From positions 1-64,000 of the forward strand of contig CACETF010000012.1 in assembly GCA_902562425.1 (NCBI GenBank): a DNA stretch of 64,000 nucleotides, in the 5' to 3' direction. Positions 1 to 8,852 of this stretch are shown in pieces. The translations under genes were made by a program, and so were the position numbers. The DNA comes from Porticoccaceae bacterium (GTDB lineage Bacteria; Pseudomonadota; Gammaproteobacteria; Pseudomonadales; Porticoccaceae). Below the pieces are notes generated by a model, which had not been told where the DNA came from, did not search any database, and worked only from the letters and a program-made list of their open reading frames with translations. The first letter of the stretch is position 1, and the number at the start of each line of letters is the position of its first letter.

Positions 1-87
1 CTTAGTTCAGAAACCTCCTTTAAGGACGGGATATTTAATGGAATAAGAAAGGTTTATTTCAGAGATGGGCGACTCGGAACCAATTAA
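1..87 (+). CDS. 3' end of a MORN/YwqK-repeat-like protein (partial)
   Basis: An open frame enters from the left edge and ends at TAA 85-87, giving the last 28 residues of a protein. The tail contains a motif of the form KDGIFNGIRKVYFRDGRL, which resembles the G-x-x-x-G-x-x-x-x-Y-x-x-G-x-L pattern of MORN/YwqK-type repeats. Only this fragment is visible, so the family call is tentative. Bases 88-282 after it hold no convincing gene. Confidence 0.35.
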   Translation, partial: LSSETSFKDGIFNGIRKVYFRDGRLGTN

Positions 88-282
88 TGTTACCAAAATG
101 GAGAAAGCGCGGATTTATCAGTTTGTGAATCAAAATAAGTTGAATACAAATTTTAAATCACTGATAAATTGAAACTATTTATAACCTGCAGTCATACGAG
201 AAATCTATGACTATCCTAACTTTGCATAGTAATGCAAATGTATCCAGACCACTTATAAGTGTGACTAATTACTATTTTTAAA

Positions 283-1311
283 TTAAGGGTTATCGTCGGA
301 ATCAATCCACCAGGGTCTTTTATTAGGCATTGCAGGATTTTTGTCAAAGACTCCATCAAGAAGAATGTTGGCGATAAAAGGTCTGTCTTCATTCATGGTT
401 ACCCAAACAAAGTGATCAAACTCTCCATATTGTAAACCTCTTAAATTAGAGATTCCCCCTGTAGTGGCCAGGGAAATTTTCTCATGAGTGTGATTCTCTG
501 AAGATGAATCTGAATATTCATAACTATGCAAATGCCCCGCGAACGCGGTGTAGTTTCTATCTTCGAGCATTTCCTCAACACGAATCCATTCCGGTATTGT
601 GTCTGTATGTCTCTTCCAAGGTCCTTTGGTTCCCTGCGGAATTATGGTTCGCTTCCAGTCAAAACGCCAGTATGGCCTATGCATTATTAAAAATGTCCAA
701 CGAACATCATTGTATTCTGTAAGGGTGCTCTCCAGCCATTTTAGTTGCTCTGACTGCTCTTCATTCCAATTACCTCGGCGCTGACCGTGTCCATCAATTC
801 CACTTCTATCAAAAAGACCAGAGTTAAGCACTACGAATAAAACATTTTTGTAAAGAAGGCTATAGTAATTTGCGCCATAACGCTCTCGCCATACATCTGC
901 CATGGATTGATTTGAATAATCATGATTACCTGGCGTATAGAAAAACGGGGCATCGAGTTTTTCCACGAAATTGTCGAGCTCATCCCATTCTCTCATAACC
1001 GTTTCTTTATTGTCTGTATAGCCTTCTATGAGGTCACCGACGCTCAATACAAATGCTGGCTGCATTAGTGCAACTTTCTCCATCGCTGGCCCAAATATCT
1101 CCGTTCGCTCTCTACCAGTCCGATCTGAAATAATAGCAAACTGGAATTTTGAGTCTTCATCTTCTGCTTTCAGTGATGTCCAAGGTGCAGGCGAAATTTT
1201 TTCTATTATTGGTTTGATATATACAGGACTTTCTGACAACTCGTGTGATATTGATAAATGACTTATACCTACGAAAAAACATATAAAAATTTGGATTTTT
1301 TTGACTTTCAT
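283..1311 (-). CDS. Secreted calcineurin-like metallophosphoesterase
   Basis: A 342-residue protein with an N-terminal hydrophobic signal segment (about residues 4-22), so probably exported. The binuclear-metal phosphoesterase motifs appear in order: a degenerate D-R-T-G block near residue 62, GDLIEG near 93, GNHD near 128, MHRP near 210 and GHLHSYEY near 258. These are the metal ligands of the calcineurin-like superfamily, which hydrolyses phosphomono- or diesters. It is most like the stand-alone secreted members often annotated as phosphohydrolases, and the substrate cannot be read from sequence. It stands alone on the minus strand. It could contribute to phosphorus scavenging together with the glycerophosphodiesterases further right, which is inference. 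Confidence 0.85.
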   Translation of the reverse strand: MKVKKIQIFICFFVGISHLSISHELSESPVYIKPIIEKISPAPWTSLKAEDEDSKFQFAIISDRTGRERTEIFGPAMEKVALMQPAFVLSVGDLIEGYTDNKETVMREWDELDNFVEKLDAPFFYTPGNHDYSNQSMADVWRERYGANYYSLLYKNVLFVVLNSGLFDRSGIDGHGQRRGNWNEEQSEQLKWLESTLTEYNDVRWTFLIMHRPYWRFDWKRTIIPQGTKGPWKRHTDTIPEWIRVEEMLEDRNYTAFAGHLHSYEYSDSSSENHTHEKISLATTGGISNLRGLQYGEFDHFVWVTMNEDRPFIANILLDGVFDKNPAMPNKRPWWIDSDDNP

Positions 1312-1386
1312 TAGATTCCCACATCCTGTATGTCGTCAAAGATAGTTGGACCGTTCGCGGCCTAGTTTAAGAGATAGTTTAGTTAT

Positions 1387-1755
1387 TCAGGGTGGTTGAT
1401 CATAATGGTTTTTCCGCCGTGAGGCGATGGTGTTGAGTTTAATCCGTTCCCGTAGAGTTAATATAGCCTCTCCTCTTCCATAATACACGTCAGCCGGTGT
1501 TAGGTTATCTATCGACTCGTGATAAGGATTGTGATTGAGCAAGATTTGATTTTTCATCGAACGATGCCAACGCTCGATCTTTCCTTGCGTTTGTGGGTGG
1601 TAAGGACAGCCGCGCGTATGATTCATACCATTTTCTTCAAGATAATCAGCGAGCTCACCCGAGATATAACACGGGCCATTGTCACTGAGTAAGCACGAGC
1701 GGCTGCACAAATGAATACTCAACTGAATGATCAAATGGGGAATAGGTTGCGTCAA
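1387..1755 (-). pseudogene. Decayed IS3-type transposase (integrase core fragment)
   Basis: The frame encodes the C-terminal part of an rve/DDE integrase core. It has LLSDNGPCYIS (second catalytic Asp), the block HPQTQGKIERWHRSMKN (with the catalytic Glu), and the tail NLTPADVYYGR. The first catalytic Asp and the HTH half are missing. Between MKNQILL and YHESIDNL, the roughly 25 residues normally present in this family are absent, so there is an internal deletion as well. No inverted repeats bounding an intact element were found. This is a dead insertion-sequence remnant marking a recombination scar between the metallophosphoesterase and the next gene. Confidence 0.85.
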
Positions 1756-1891
1756 TAGTTTGCAGTGTTAACCATAGGCGCTACTATCACGTAACTGTTG
1801 ATAAACTATCGATAGAGCATGAATGAGCGATTAATCAATTACTAGTTAACTATTAATCAACCATTAATTAACTGTGGTTTTTACCCCGACT

Positions 1892-2635
1892 ATGGATATT
1901 CATTTTAGCGTTCAGTTTTTTGAATCGCACCAGGCGGTTTTATGGCTTGCTACTATCGTTCTCGATCTAGGCAGCGCGTTACTGCTTTACTATTTGTTCG
2001 GCAAGCAGGGGCTTTACGCGACCATCGTTGTCAGCTTACTGCTGGCCAATGTTCAAGGCCCCAAGTTGACCGAAATATTTGGTATGCAAACCAGCATGGG
2101 TGTGATTCTGTACTCTAGCATTTACTTTGCGACCGATTTACTCAGCGAACGCTACGGCAAGCGCGAGGCGACTCGGGCGGTAATGATTGGGTTTTGTGTG
2201 AGCGTGATCATTCTGCTGATGACCAGCGTTAGCTTGCTTTATCTGCCGTCGACGGTTCCCGGCACGGCGAGTTTTGCGCAGAGCATACACGCGGCAACGG
2301 CAACGCTGTTTAATTACAGCCCGCGTTTTGTTTTGGGCTCTCTGCTGGCGTATTTGATCAGTCAACGCGTTGATGTATATGTTTTTCACTACATTAAAGA
2401 GCGCACTCAAGGGCAACACCTGTGGCTGCGCAACAACCTGTCGACGCTGATCTCTCAGGCGCTCGACACGGTTATTTACGGGTTGGTTGTGTGGTGGGGC
2501 GTGGTCGACCTTGAGGTGGCGATGGCGTTGGCGCTGTCAAAGTACTTTTTTAAAGTGCTGATCGCGCTCATCGACACGCCGTTTATTTACCTAGCGCGCA
2601 ACTGGAATGTCAAAGACCGTGACTGGGTAGGCTAA
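1892..2635 (+). CDS. yhhQ: Queuosine precursor transporter (YhhQ/VUT family)
   Basis: An integral membrane protein of about 247 residues with six or so hydrophobic segments. The blocks LLANVQGPKLTEIFG, SIYFATDLLSERYGKREA and SQALDTVIYG are characteristic of the YhhQ/QPTR family, which imports 7-cyano- or 7-aminomethyl-7-deazaguanine for queuosine tRNA modification. The frame is open from a GTG at 1874, but the ATG at 1892 fits the family N-terminus better. Its base composition is visibly more G+C-rich than the flanking genes, and it sits just right of a transposase remnant, so horizontal acquisition is possible. The 114-bp gap upstream is A+T-rich with repeated ATTAAT/TTAACT units. Confidence 0.9.
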   Translation: MDIHFSVQFFESHQAVLWLATIVLDLGSALLLYYLFGKQGLYATIVVSLLLANVQGPKLTEIFGMQTSMGVILYSSIYFATDLLSERYGKREATRAVMIGFCVSVIILLMTSVSLLYLPSTVPGTASFAQSIHAATATLFNYSPRFVLGSLLAYLISQRVDVYVFHYIKERTQGQHLWLRNNLSTLISQALDTVIYGLVVWWGVVDLEVAMALALSKYFFKVLIALIDTPFIYLARNWNVKDRDWVG

Positions 2636-2774
2636 GCCAATTATGCAGACAGCCAAACAGAGGCCCATGCTGATGGCCCGCGATGTTCTGTTGTGAGGCT
2701 TGTTAGGGGAAATCAATTATTGAATTATAAACTTCGATCATTTACGTTGTTTTACCAGTACGAGAGATTCAAAT

Positions 2775-3077
2775 ATGCACGATTGTTACAAAGGAATCGT
2801 TTTTCCTGCTGGGGTAGCTCCCCTTCCAGATGACTACTTTAGCGGAACTCGCATTATGGCTCAGAGTGTAGGTATCGAGAAAAAATTTGAGACCAAAGGG
2901 CTTTATTCATTCACTGTTTTTAAAACTGATCGCCACGCTTGGATGAAATTAAAATGCAATTTGGGCGGCGCTGCAACCAATAGAGTCGTGCCTGTTTACA
3001 TAGAGAAAGGCAAAACATCTTGCTACGCCAATTATACTGCCGATAAGACTAACGAGCTAGCTCGCGAAAACAGCTAA
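2775..3077 (+). CDS. Hypothetical protein, 100 residues
   Basis: A 100-residue open frame with ATG start after a weak purine stretch (GAGAG about 8 bases upstream). I do not recognise a family. The protein lacks a signal peptide or membrane segment and contains three cysteines. It lies between the queuosine-precursor transporter and another unrecognised gene on the same strand. Sequence character looks coding rather than random, but this is weak evidence. Confidence 0.4.
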   Translation: MHDCYKGIVFPAGVAPLPDDYFSGTRIMAQSVGIEKKFETKGLYSFTVFKTDRHAWMKLKCNLGGAATNRVVPVYIEKGKTSCYANYTADKTNELARENS

Positions 3078-3243
3078 TGCTTCGACTGATTCTCAAGAAG
3101 ATTATATTGTCTCAAGCCATCAAATCATTTAGACAGGACAGATAGGATCACCATACCTATTTATATCTGGATTGTAAGTAAAAAAGAAAATAACATTAAA
3201 TACCGTTTTGGATTAAAAAAAGCAAAATCAAAAGGAGCGCACT

Positions 3244-3981
3244 ATGAAATACATCATGACGGTAATAATTTTTTTGAGCCTTGCACAATACGCTTTCAGT
3301 GAAGACTTACCACCAGTAATTTACGCAGAGTACTATGCCTGCGAATACGATGAGGGAAAAACTGAAAGGCAAATGAGCAAATGGATCACGAGGTGGAATG
3401 CTTGGATGGATAGCACTGACCTCAATGAATATGGTGCAGTCTTGTTGAAACCCTTATTCCGATCGCCCTCCTCTGGAATCGATTTGATGTGGGTAGGACA
3501 CACCCCTTCTAACTACGAACTTGCTAGAGGTCTGAGCGCTTTCAACGCAACTAACCAAAGGCAATATTGGCCGGCGAAAAAATGTTCAATTAATATGTTA
3601 GCTCGGCAATACTCGATGGGAAATTTATCAGTATCGGATCTTGATCCAAATGAATTTGTAGTTGGATATTGGTTTTGCAAATTTAACAAAGAGGCGACTA
3701 TTAGGGACGCATATTTTGCGCAAAAAAAGATAGTGGATACGGCCAATTTTGCGGGTAGAAAAATGTCCTCTAGAATTATAGTGCCACGCCAGGGAGTCCC
3801 CGCCGATCTGAAAGAATACGATTTTGCACTAGCCTACATACACGAAAACATGGAGGAGTGGGGTGCAAATGTGGACGACCATTTTTCCAGTACACGTAAC
3901 ACTGAAAATCAGAAAAAAGCAGATGAAATTTTTTCTTGCGATAATTCCGTTGTCTACACTGGAAAAGTAATCAGAAACTGA
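3244..3981 (+). CDS. Hypothetical secreted protein, 245 residues
   Basis: A 245-residue protein with a clear signal peptide (hydrophobic residues 4-17, cleavage plausible after AFS around residue 19) and a good ribosome-binding site (AAAGGAGCG just before the ATG). The mature part has four or five cysteines, for example YYACEY, AKKCS, YWFCKF and IFSCD, which would suit disulfides in the periplasm. I do not recognise the family. It has its own 160-bp A+T-rich upstream region and no obvious operon partner. Confidence 0.65.
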   Translation: MKYIMTVIIFLSLAQYAFSEDLPPVIYAEYYACEYDEGKTERQMSKWITRWNAWMDSTDLNEYGAVLLKPLFRSPSSGIDLMWVGHTPSNYELARGLSAFNATNQRQYWPAKKCSINMLARQYSMGNLSVSDLDPNEFVVGYWFCKFNKEATIRDAYFAQKKIVDTANFAGRKMSSRIIVPRQGVPADLKEYDFALAYIHENMEEWGANVDDHFSSTRNTENQKKADEIFSCDNSVVYTGKVIRN

Positions 3982-4200
3982 ATATCTTTGGAAACGAATG
4001 ATGAACGATGATAGCGAAGATAGTTATAGAAAAAAGGAAAAATCATACTCCCTCCGGTAAATCAAAAAAAGTCCGGTTGAGAGGTTTCGATGACCAAGTC
4101 GGATCAACCATGTGACTCACAATAGGCTCTAGTTTTATGTAACTAAACATAAATAAAAGCATGCTAAGATGCAGAATGATTAAGAAAAGTATGGTGCCTT
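3982..4200. other. Intergenic region before glycerophosphodiesterase copy 1
   Basis: A+T-rich spacer of 219 bp. It contains an imperfect palindrome around 4136-4150 (TTTATGT-AACTA-AACATAAA type arms). No gene or terminator with a T-run was seen. Confidence 0.3.
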
Positions 4201-5259
4201 ATGTCTCGATCATTGCACTGGTTTTGGTCCGTCCTGACTACTGTTGTCTTTACAGAGGCTCTGAGTGATGTGTCTTCTATCGATTTATCTAAAAATCGAA
4301 TGACCAACGACAAAATCGTCATCGCTCACCGAGGTGCATCCGGCTATCTCCCCGAGCATACGATTCCTGCATATACTTTTGCTGTTGCTCAAGGCGCTGA
4401 TTTTATAGAACCTGACATCGTGATGACCAAGGATGAAGAGCTGGTCATCTTGCATGATATATACCTGCAAAGTACCACCAACGTTAATGAAGTGTTCCCG
4501 AATAGACAAAGGAGAGATAGTAACTATTATGCTGCCGACTTTACTCTAGCAGAGATAAAAAAGTTACAGGTTCACGAGCGGATTGATACGGCATCAGGCA
4601 AGACAGTTTATGAGGGACGATTTCCCCTTGATGCCAGCTATTTTATGGTTCCCACATTTAGAGAATTCCTAGAATTCGTCATGGGCTTGGAGAAATCCAC
4701 TGGAAAACTAATCGGGATCTATCCGGAGATTAAGGCTCCAGCCTTTCATAAAACCAATAACCTACCGATTGTGGAAAATACTTTAGCGTTGCTTGACAGC
4801 TTTGGATACCGAAAAAAACTGGATCATATTTTTCTTCAATGCTTCGATAAAGACGTCTTGCGCGCAATAAAAGAGGAAATGCACTCACCGTACCCGCTGA
4901 TACAGCTAATTGGTGAAAATGCGTGGGGTATATCTTCGACTGATTATGATCTATTAATGACTGCTGAGGGGGTCAAGGAGATATCTGATTACGCGGTGGG
5001 TATAGGTCCATGGATCAATCAGATCACAGATGATAAAGGCTACGCCACGCAGTTTTTCTCTCATATCCAGAGTTCCTCGTTACTAATTCATCCATACACT
5101 GCAAGGAGAGATGACTTACCGAACTTCACGAAGGATTTTGATAGCCTTCTTGAAACTCTTTTCATCGAGCTCGATGTAGATGGCTTGTTTACTGATTTTC
5201 CCGATGTTGCGTCCAAATTCCTCCAAAATAGGGTCAAGCAGGCGCATCACGGTACCTAA
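4201..5259 (+). CDS. glpQ: Glycerophosphodiester phosphodiesterase, copy 1
   Basis: A 352-residue GDPD-domain protein of the periplasmic GlpQ type. It would hydrolyse glycerophosphodiesters to sn-glycerol 3-phosphate and an alcohol. The catalytic block HRGASGYLPEHTIPAY (His and Arg), the metal ligands in FIEPDIVM and LHDIYL, and the later YPEIKAP strand are present. From residue 34 on it is identical in protein sequence to copy 2 (6949-7965), apart from one residue (MTND against MIND). The first 33 residues are unrelated to copy 2: they form a different, less typical hydrophobic leader (residues 8-20). The gene therefore looks like a duplicated catalytic domain joined to a new leader. Whether this version is exported is uncertain. 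Confidence 0.85.
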   Translation: MSRSLHWFWSVLTTVVFTEALSDVSSIDLSKNRMTNDKIVIAHRGASGYLPEHTIPAYTFAVAQGADFIEPDIVMTKDEELVILHDIYLQSTTNVNEVFPNRQRRDSNYYAADFTLAEIKKLQVHERIDTASGKTVYEGRFPLDASYFMVPTFREFLEFVMGLEKSTGKLIGIYPEIKAPAFHKTNNLPIVENTLALLDSFGYRKKLDHIFLQCFDKDVLRAIKEEMHSPYPLIQLIGENAWGISSTDYDLLMTAEGVKEISDYAVGIGPWINQITDDKGYATQFFSHIQSSSLLIHPYTARRDDLPNFTKDFDSLLETLFIELDVDGLFTDFPDVASKFLQNRVKQAHHGT

Positions 5260-5280
5260 GAGACCGATTACATTCGTTTG
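4300..5280 (+). repeat. Direct repeat, copy A (981 bp)
   Basis: Bases 4300-5280 match 7006-7986 with the same offset of 2706 throughout. The only differences I saw are three substitutions within the first 35 bases. The match ends sharply at GATTACATTCGTTTG, 21 bp beyond the stop codon, so it is a DNA-level duplication rather than protein conservation. Confidence 0.95.
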
Positions 5281-5624
5281 ATATTTTAATGAGAAGTTTC
5301 TGACTCTTATAAAAAAGGACCAAAAGGTACAACGAAAGGTACAACTTTTATGGCCCGCTTCTAAGAAGTATAAGGATAATAAATAAAATCAATAGTTTGC
5401 ATTGGCAGGGTATAATCCCTCTCTCACCGCCAAATTTTATTCTTATAACGTCTTTTAAAATCAATCGTTTTAATCTAAAGCCTCTTATTTAATAGGTTTA
5501 GTAGTAATATTTGCTTTTTAATATCTTCTAACATTTATAGCTGACTAGCCGTCAAAAGACATTAAATATTTCTATCATATTCAAGAGGTAATATTAAAAA
5601 AATTCTAATTTAAGAGTCTTTATT
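5281..5624. other. Intergenic region with possible integration scar
   Basis: A+T-rich stretch of 344 bp between copy 1 of the glycerophosphodiesterase and ugd. Near its left end one frame reads KGTTKGTTFMARF then stop (about 5319-5364), which resembles the tail of tyrosine recombinases that integrate at tRNA genes. This is followed within 45 bp by a tRNA-Ser-like 3' end. The right part holds the ugd promoter region, with no clear boxes. Confidence 0.35.
5407..5432 (+). other. tRNA-Ser 3'-end remnant, possible att site
   Basis: The 3' part CCCTCTCTCACCGCCA matches the T-stem, acceptor strand and CCA end of many bacterial tRNA-Ser genes. The T-loop position reads TATAAT instead of TTCGAAT, and no 5' half is present. 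Such fragments are commonly left as attR/attL copies of integrative elements. Confidence 0.45.
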
Positions 5625-6803
5625 TTGGTAGATACAGTCAAAATTACTGTTGTGGGTTCGGGCTATGTTGGTTTATCACTGGCAGTGCTATTGGCTCAGC
5701 ATAACGATGTAACCGTATTGGATATTGATGGCTCTCAGGTTGATAAGGTTAATTCTAAGCAGTCAACTGTGGTTGATAACGAAATAGAATCCTTCCTCAC
5801 AAAAAAAGAATTAAGCCTTTTTGCAACCTTGGATAAGCAAATCGCATACAAAGATGCCAGCTTTATCGTTGTTGCAACACCTACCAATTATGACCCTGAT
5901 ACCAATCGCTTTGATACCAGTTCCGTAGACAGCGTGGTGGATGATGCCCTTTCCATCAATACAAAGGCTTTGATTGTGATTAAATCGACTATACCGGTTG
6001 GTCATACAAAATGGTTACAACAAAAACACCAAACTAATCGGGTAATTTTCTCCCCTGAATTTCTTCGAGAGGGTCAGGCACTTAAAGATAACCTTTACCC
6101 TTCACGTATCGTTGTTGGCAGTCAGTTGGACGTGGCTAAAGAATTTGCTGGATTATTAGTTCAGAGCGCTATGAAAGATGATATAGAAACGCTATTTATT
6201 CGCTCGACCGAAGCTGAAGCGGTTAAGTTGTTTGCTAATACTTTTCTTGCCATGAGGGTTTCATTCTTTAATGAGCTCGATTCTTATGCCTTAGCCCATG
6301 ATTTAGATACCAAACATATTATTAAGGGTGTGTGCCTAGACCAACGAATAGGTGATGGCTATAACAATCCATCCTTTGGCTATGGTGGTTATTGCTTGCC
6401 AAAAGATACAAAGCAGCTATTGGCTAACTATGAGCAGGTACCACAAAATCTTATTCAGGCGATTGTCTCTTCTAATGTCACTCGCAAAGACTTTGTGGCT
6501 GAGGAAATCCTAAAATTGAAACCAAAGATTGTCGGTTTTTATCGTTTGGTGATGAAAGAGGGTAGTGATAATTTTAGGTCATCCGCCGTACAAGGGATTA
6601 TGAAGCGTGTAAAAGCTAAGGGAATCGAGGTGGTGATCTATGAGCCTTCACTGAATGAAGATACATTTTTTGGCTCAAGGATTATAGGAAATATTGATGA
6701 ATTTAAACGTTACAGCGATATCATAGTTGCTAATCGGCGAAGCGATGTTCTTGAGGATGTGCATGCTAAGTGCTTTTCTAGAGATCTTTTTGGGGATAAT
6801 TAA
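5625..6803 (+). CDS. ugd: UDP-glucose 6-dehydrogenase
   Basis: A 392-residue member of the UDP-glucose/GDP-mannose dehydrogenase family, oxidising UDP-glucose to UDP-glucuronate with NAD. The Rossmann motif VVGSGYVGL is at residues 8-16, ATPTNYD follows near 88, FSPEFLREG is near 145, and the catalytic cysteine sits in [10 protein letters not shown] near residue 257. Length matches the short (about 388-residue) enterobacterial/Vibrio-type enzymes. The start appears to be TTG at 5625, because no in-frame ATG lies near the Rossmann strand. The gene is bracketed by the 981-bp direct repeats, so recombination between them would delete it. UDP-glucuronate could feed surface polysaccharide or the Agt-like glycosyltransferase at 10271-11287 (inference). 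Confidence 0.9.
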   Translation: MVDTVKITVVGSGYVGLSLAVLLAQHNDVTVLDIDGSQVDKVNSKQSTVVDNEIESFLTKKELSLFATLDKQIAYKDASFIVVATPTNYDPDTNRFDTSSVDSVVDDALSINTKALIVIKSTIPVGHTKWLQQKHQTNRVIFSPEFLREGQALKDNLYPSRIVVGSQLDVAKEFAGLLVQSAMKDDIETLFIRSTEAEAVKLFANTFLAMRVSFFNELDSYALAHDLDTKHIIKGVCLDQRIGDGYNNPSFGYGGYCLPKDTKQLLANYEQVPQNLIQAIVSSNVTRKDFVAEEILKLKPKIVGFYRLVMKEGSDNFRSSAVQGIMKRVKAKGIEVVIYEPSLNEDTFFGSRIIGNIDEFKRYSDIIVANRRSDVLEDVHAKCFSRDLFGDN

Positions 6804-6948
6804 ATTTGGCGATTTTCTTAATTTTAAGACTAATGATAGACCCTATGTTTACCCCTTCACCTATTACTCAAAGAGTAGACCTTTATATATATACCACTAG
6901 GTATAGGAATATTTAATCTTCTCCAAATCGCGAGGGTATTATTTAAAT

Positions 6949-7965
6949 ATGAGATTATTCATCCTTTTACTATCAGCTGTAACATCATTTAGCGCCGCTC
7001 AGACTATGATCAATGACAAAATCGTCATCGCTCATCGAGGTGCATCCGGCTATCTCCCCGAGCATACGATTCCTGCATATACTTTTGCTGTTGCTCAAGG
7101 CGCTGATTTTATAGAACCTGACATCGTGATGACCAAGGATGAAGAGCTGGTCATCTTGCATGATATATACCTGCAAAGTACCACCAACGTTAATGAAGTG
7201 TTCCCGAATAGACAAAGGAGAGATAGTAACTATTATGCTGCCGACTTTACTCTAGCAGAGATAAAAAAGTTACAGGTTCACGAGCGGATTGATACGGCAT
7301 CAGGCAAGACAGTTTATGAGGGACGATTTCCCCTTGATGCCAGCTATTTTATGGTTCCCACATTTAGAGAATTCCTAGAATTCGTCATGGGCTTGGAGAA
7401 ATCCACTGGAAAACTAATCGGGATCTATCCGGAGATTAAGGCTCCAGCCTTTCATAAAACCAATAACCTACCGATTGTGGAAAATACTTTAGCGTTGCTT
7501 GACAGCTTTGGATACCGAAAAAAACTGGATCATATTTTTCTTCAATGCTTCGATAAAGACGTCTTGCGCGCAATAAAAGAGGAAATGCACTCACCGTACC
7601 CGCTGATACAGCTAATTGGTGAAAATGCGTGGGGTATATCTTCGACTGATTATGATCTATTAATGACTGCTGAGGGGGTCAAGGAGATATCTGATTACGC
7701 GGTGGGTATAGGTCCATGGATCAATCAGATCACAGATGATAAAGGCTACGCCACGCAGTTTTTCTCTCATATCCAGAGTTCCTCGTTACTAATTCATCCA
7801 TACACTGCAAGGAGAGATGACTTACCGAACTTCACGAAGGATTTTGATAGCCTTCTTGAAACTCTTTTCATCGAGCTCGATGTAGATGGCTTGTTTACTG
7901 ATTTTCCCGATGTTGCGTCCAAATTCCTCCAAAATAGGGTCAAGCAGGCGCATCACGGTACCTAA
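6949..7965 (+). CDS. glpQ: Glycerophosphodiester phosphodiesterase, copy 2
   Basis: A 338-residue GDPD protein with a canonical signal peptide (MRLFILLLSAVTSFSAAQT, likely cleavage after SAA or AQ), so probably periplasmic. His29-Arg30 of HRGASG, the EPD ligand pair and LHD are conserved. It would release glycerol 3-phosphate from deacylated phospholipids. Because it has the normal leader, this is likely the parental copy, and the gene at 4201-5259 a derivative. Both copies keep intact catalytic residues. Confidence 0.9.
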   Translation: MRLFILLLSAVTSFSAAQTMINDKIVIAHRGASGYLPEHTIPAYTFAVAQGADFIEPDIVMTKDEELVILHDIYLQSTTNVNEVFPNRQRRDSNYYAADFTLAEIKKLQVHERIDTASGKTVYEGRFPLDASYFMVPTFREFLEFVMGLEKSTGKLIGIYPEIKAPAFHKTNNLPIVENTLALLDSFGYRKKLDHIFLQCFDKDVLRAIKEEMHSPYPLIQLIGENAWGISSTDYDLLMTAEGVKEISDYAVGIGPWINQITDDKGYATQFFSHIQSSSLLIHPYTARRDDLPNFTKDFDSLLETLFIELDVDGLFTDFPDVASKFLQNRVKQAHHGT

Positions 7966-7986
7966 GAGACCGATTACATTCGTTTG
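7006..7986 (+). repeat. Direct repeat, copy B (981 bp)
   Basis: Second copy of the duplication described at 4300-5280. It starts at the ATG of the ATGATCAATGAC segment and ends at CATTCGTTTG. Beyond 7986 the sequence is unrelated to that after copy A. Confidence 0.95.
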
Positions 7987-8127
7987 CATCTGATGCTGAA
8001 CTCGCGCTAGAACCAGCGCGCTGGGCTCACATAAATTACGTGGCTGGATTAACTCCCCGCAAAGCTTGTCTTACCGAGACGCAAATAATTAGTGCGTCGT
8101 CCGGAATAACGCGACGTTGATATATAA

Positions 8128-8155
8128 TTGACATAAATGTCTGTTAACTTATAAA
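8128..8155 (+). promoter_or_regulatory. Candidate sigma-70 promoter and operator for the aquaporin-arsC pair
   Basis: TTGACA (8128-8133), a 16-base spacer and TATAAA (8150-8155) form a good sigma-70 promoter. A perfect inverted repeat GACAT-AA-ATGTC (8130-8141) overlaps the -35 box, which is where a repressor such as an ArsR-type protein could bind. No regulator gene adjoins it. The same stretch also partly resembles a PHO box (TTGACATAAAT then CTGTTA), but the half-site spacing is off. Confidence 0.5.
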
Positions 8156-8186
8156 TGTAATCGGCTTCTTGTTGGTATATTTAATT

Positions 8187-8852
8187 ATGCGTTCGATTCT
8201 GAGTCCTAAAATTTTGGGAGAGTTTTTGGGGACCTGCTTTCTGGTGATGGTTGTTATTGGTTCAGGCATAATGGCGAGCAAACTTTCCGATGACGAGCTT
8301 ACTGTACTGCTAGCGAATACCATCGCAACTGGAGCTGGCTTAACAGCTCTGATCTGGGTTTTCATATCTATTTCGGGCGCGCATTTCAATCCGGCCGTCA
8401 CGCTCGTAATGTTTATGAAAAATGAAATTCAAGTCTTGTTGATGTTATTATTCATTGGTGCACAAATATCTGGAGGCCTGTTGGGTGTGCTCCTTGCTCA
8501 TGCCATGTTTGGGCTTGATGTTTTTCAAATCTCAGAAAACTACAGGGGCGACATACATACCTATCTAGCCGAGTTTATTGCAACCTTCGGCTTATTAATG
8601 GTCATACTTGGCGTTCGACAGTTCAGTATTTTTGCGGTCGCTCCTGCCGTAGGCCTATATATTTCTGCAGGGTATTGGTTTACATCATCCACCTCTTTTG
8701 CCAATCCTGCCGTTACGATCGCCAGAGCATTTACCGATACATTTACAGGAATTGATCCTGAATTCGTTGGTCCGTTCTTGGTTGCGCAGTTTTCAGGAGC
8801 CGTTGTAGCTTCTCTCATTATGGGAAAAATTCAAAGTGAGACTTCGCAATAA
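8187..8852 (+). CDS. aqpS: Aquaglyceroporin, AqpS-like
   Basis: A 221-residue MIP-family channel with six membrane segments and both NPA boxes (HFNPAVTL at residues 67-74 and FANPAVTIAR at 171-180). It overlaps the arsenate reductase gene by 17 bases. The pairing matches the AqpS-ArsC type of arsenic resistance known from Sinorhizobium, where reduced arsenite leaves the cell through the channel. The frame is open from a TTG at 8169. The ATG at 8187 is preferred because it begins directly before the conserved first helix and lies about 25 bases past the predicted transcription start. A role in glycerol or water passage is the alternative. Confidence 0.8.
   Translation: MRSILSPKILGEFLGTCFLVMVVIGSGIMASKLSDDELTVLLANTIATGAGLTALIWVFISISGAHFNPAVTLVMFMKNEIQVLLMLLFIGAQISGGLLGVLLAHAMFGLDVFQISENYRGDIHTYLAEFIATFGLLMVILGVRQFSIFAVAPAVGLYISAGYWFTSSTSFANPAVTIARAFTDTFTGIDPEFVGPFLVAQFSGAVVASLIMGKIQSETSQ

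Noticed and set aside
1756-1873. ATTAAT/TTAACT repeats as a replication origin or iteron array
   Set aside because: Units are irregular in spacing and sequence, and no replication gene is nearby; simple A+T-rich spacer is sufficient.
8003-8020. Hairpin CGCGCT-N6-AGCGCG after glycerophosphodiesterase copy 2 as a terminator
   Set aside because: The stem is good but no T-run follows on either strand.
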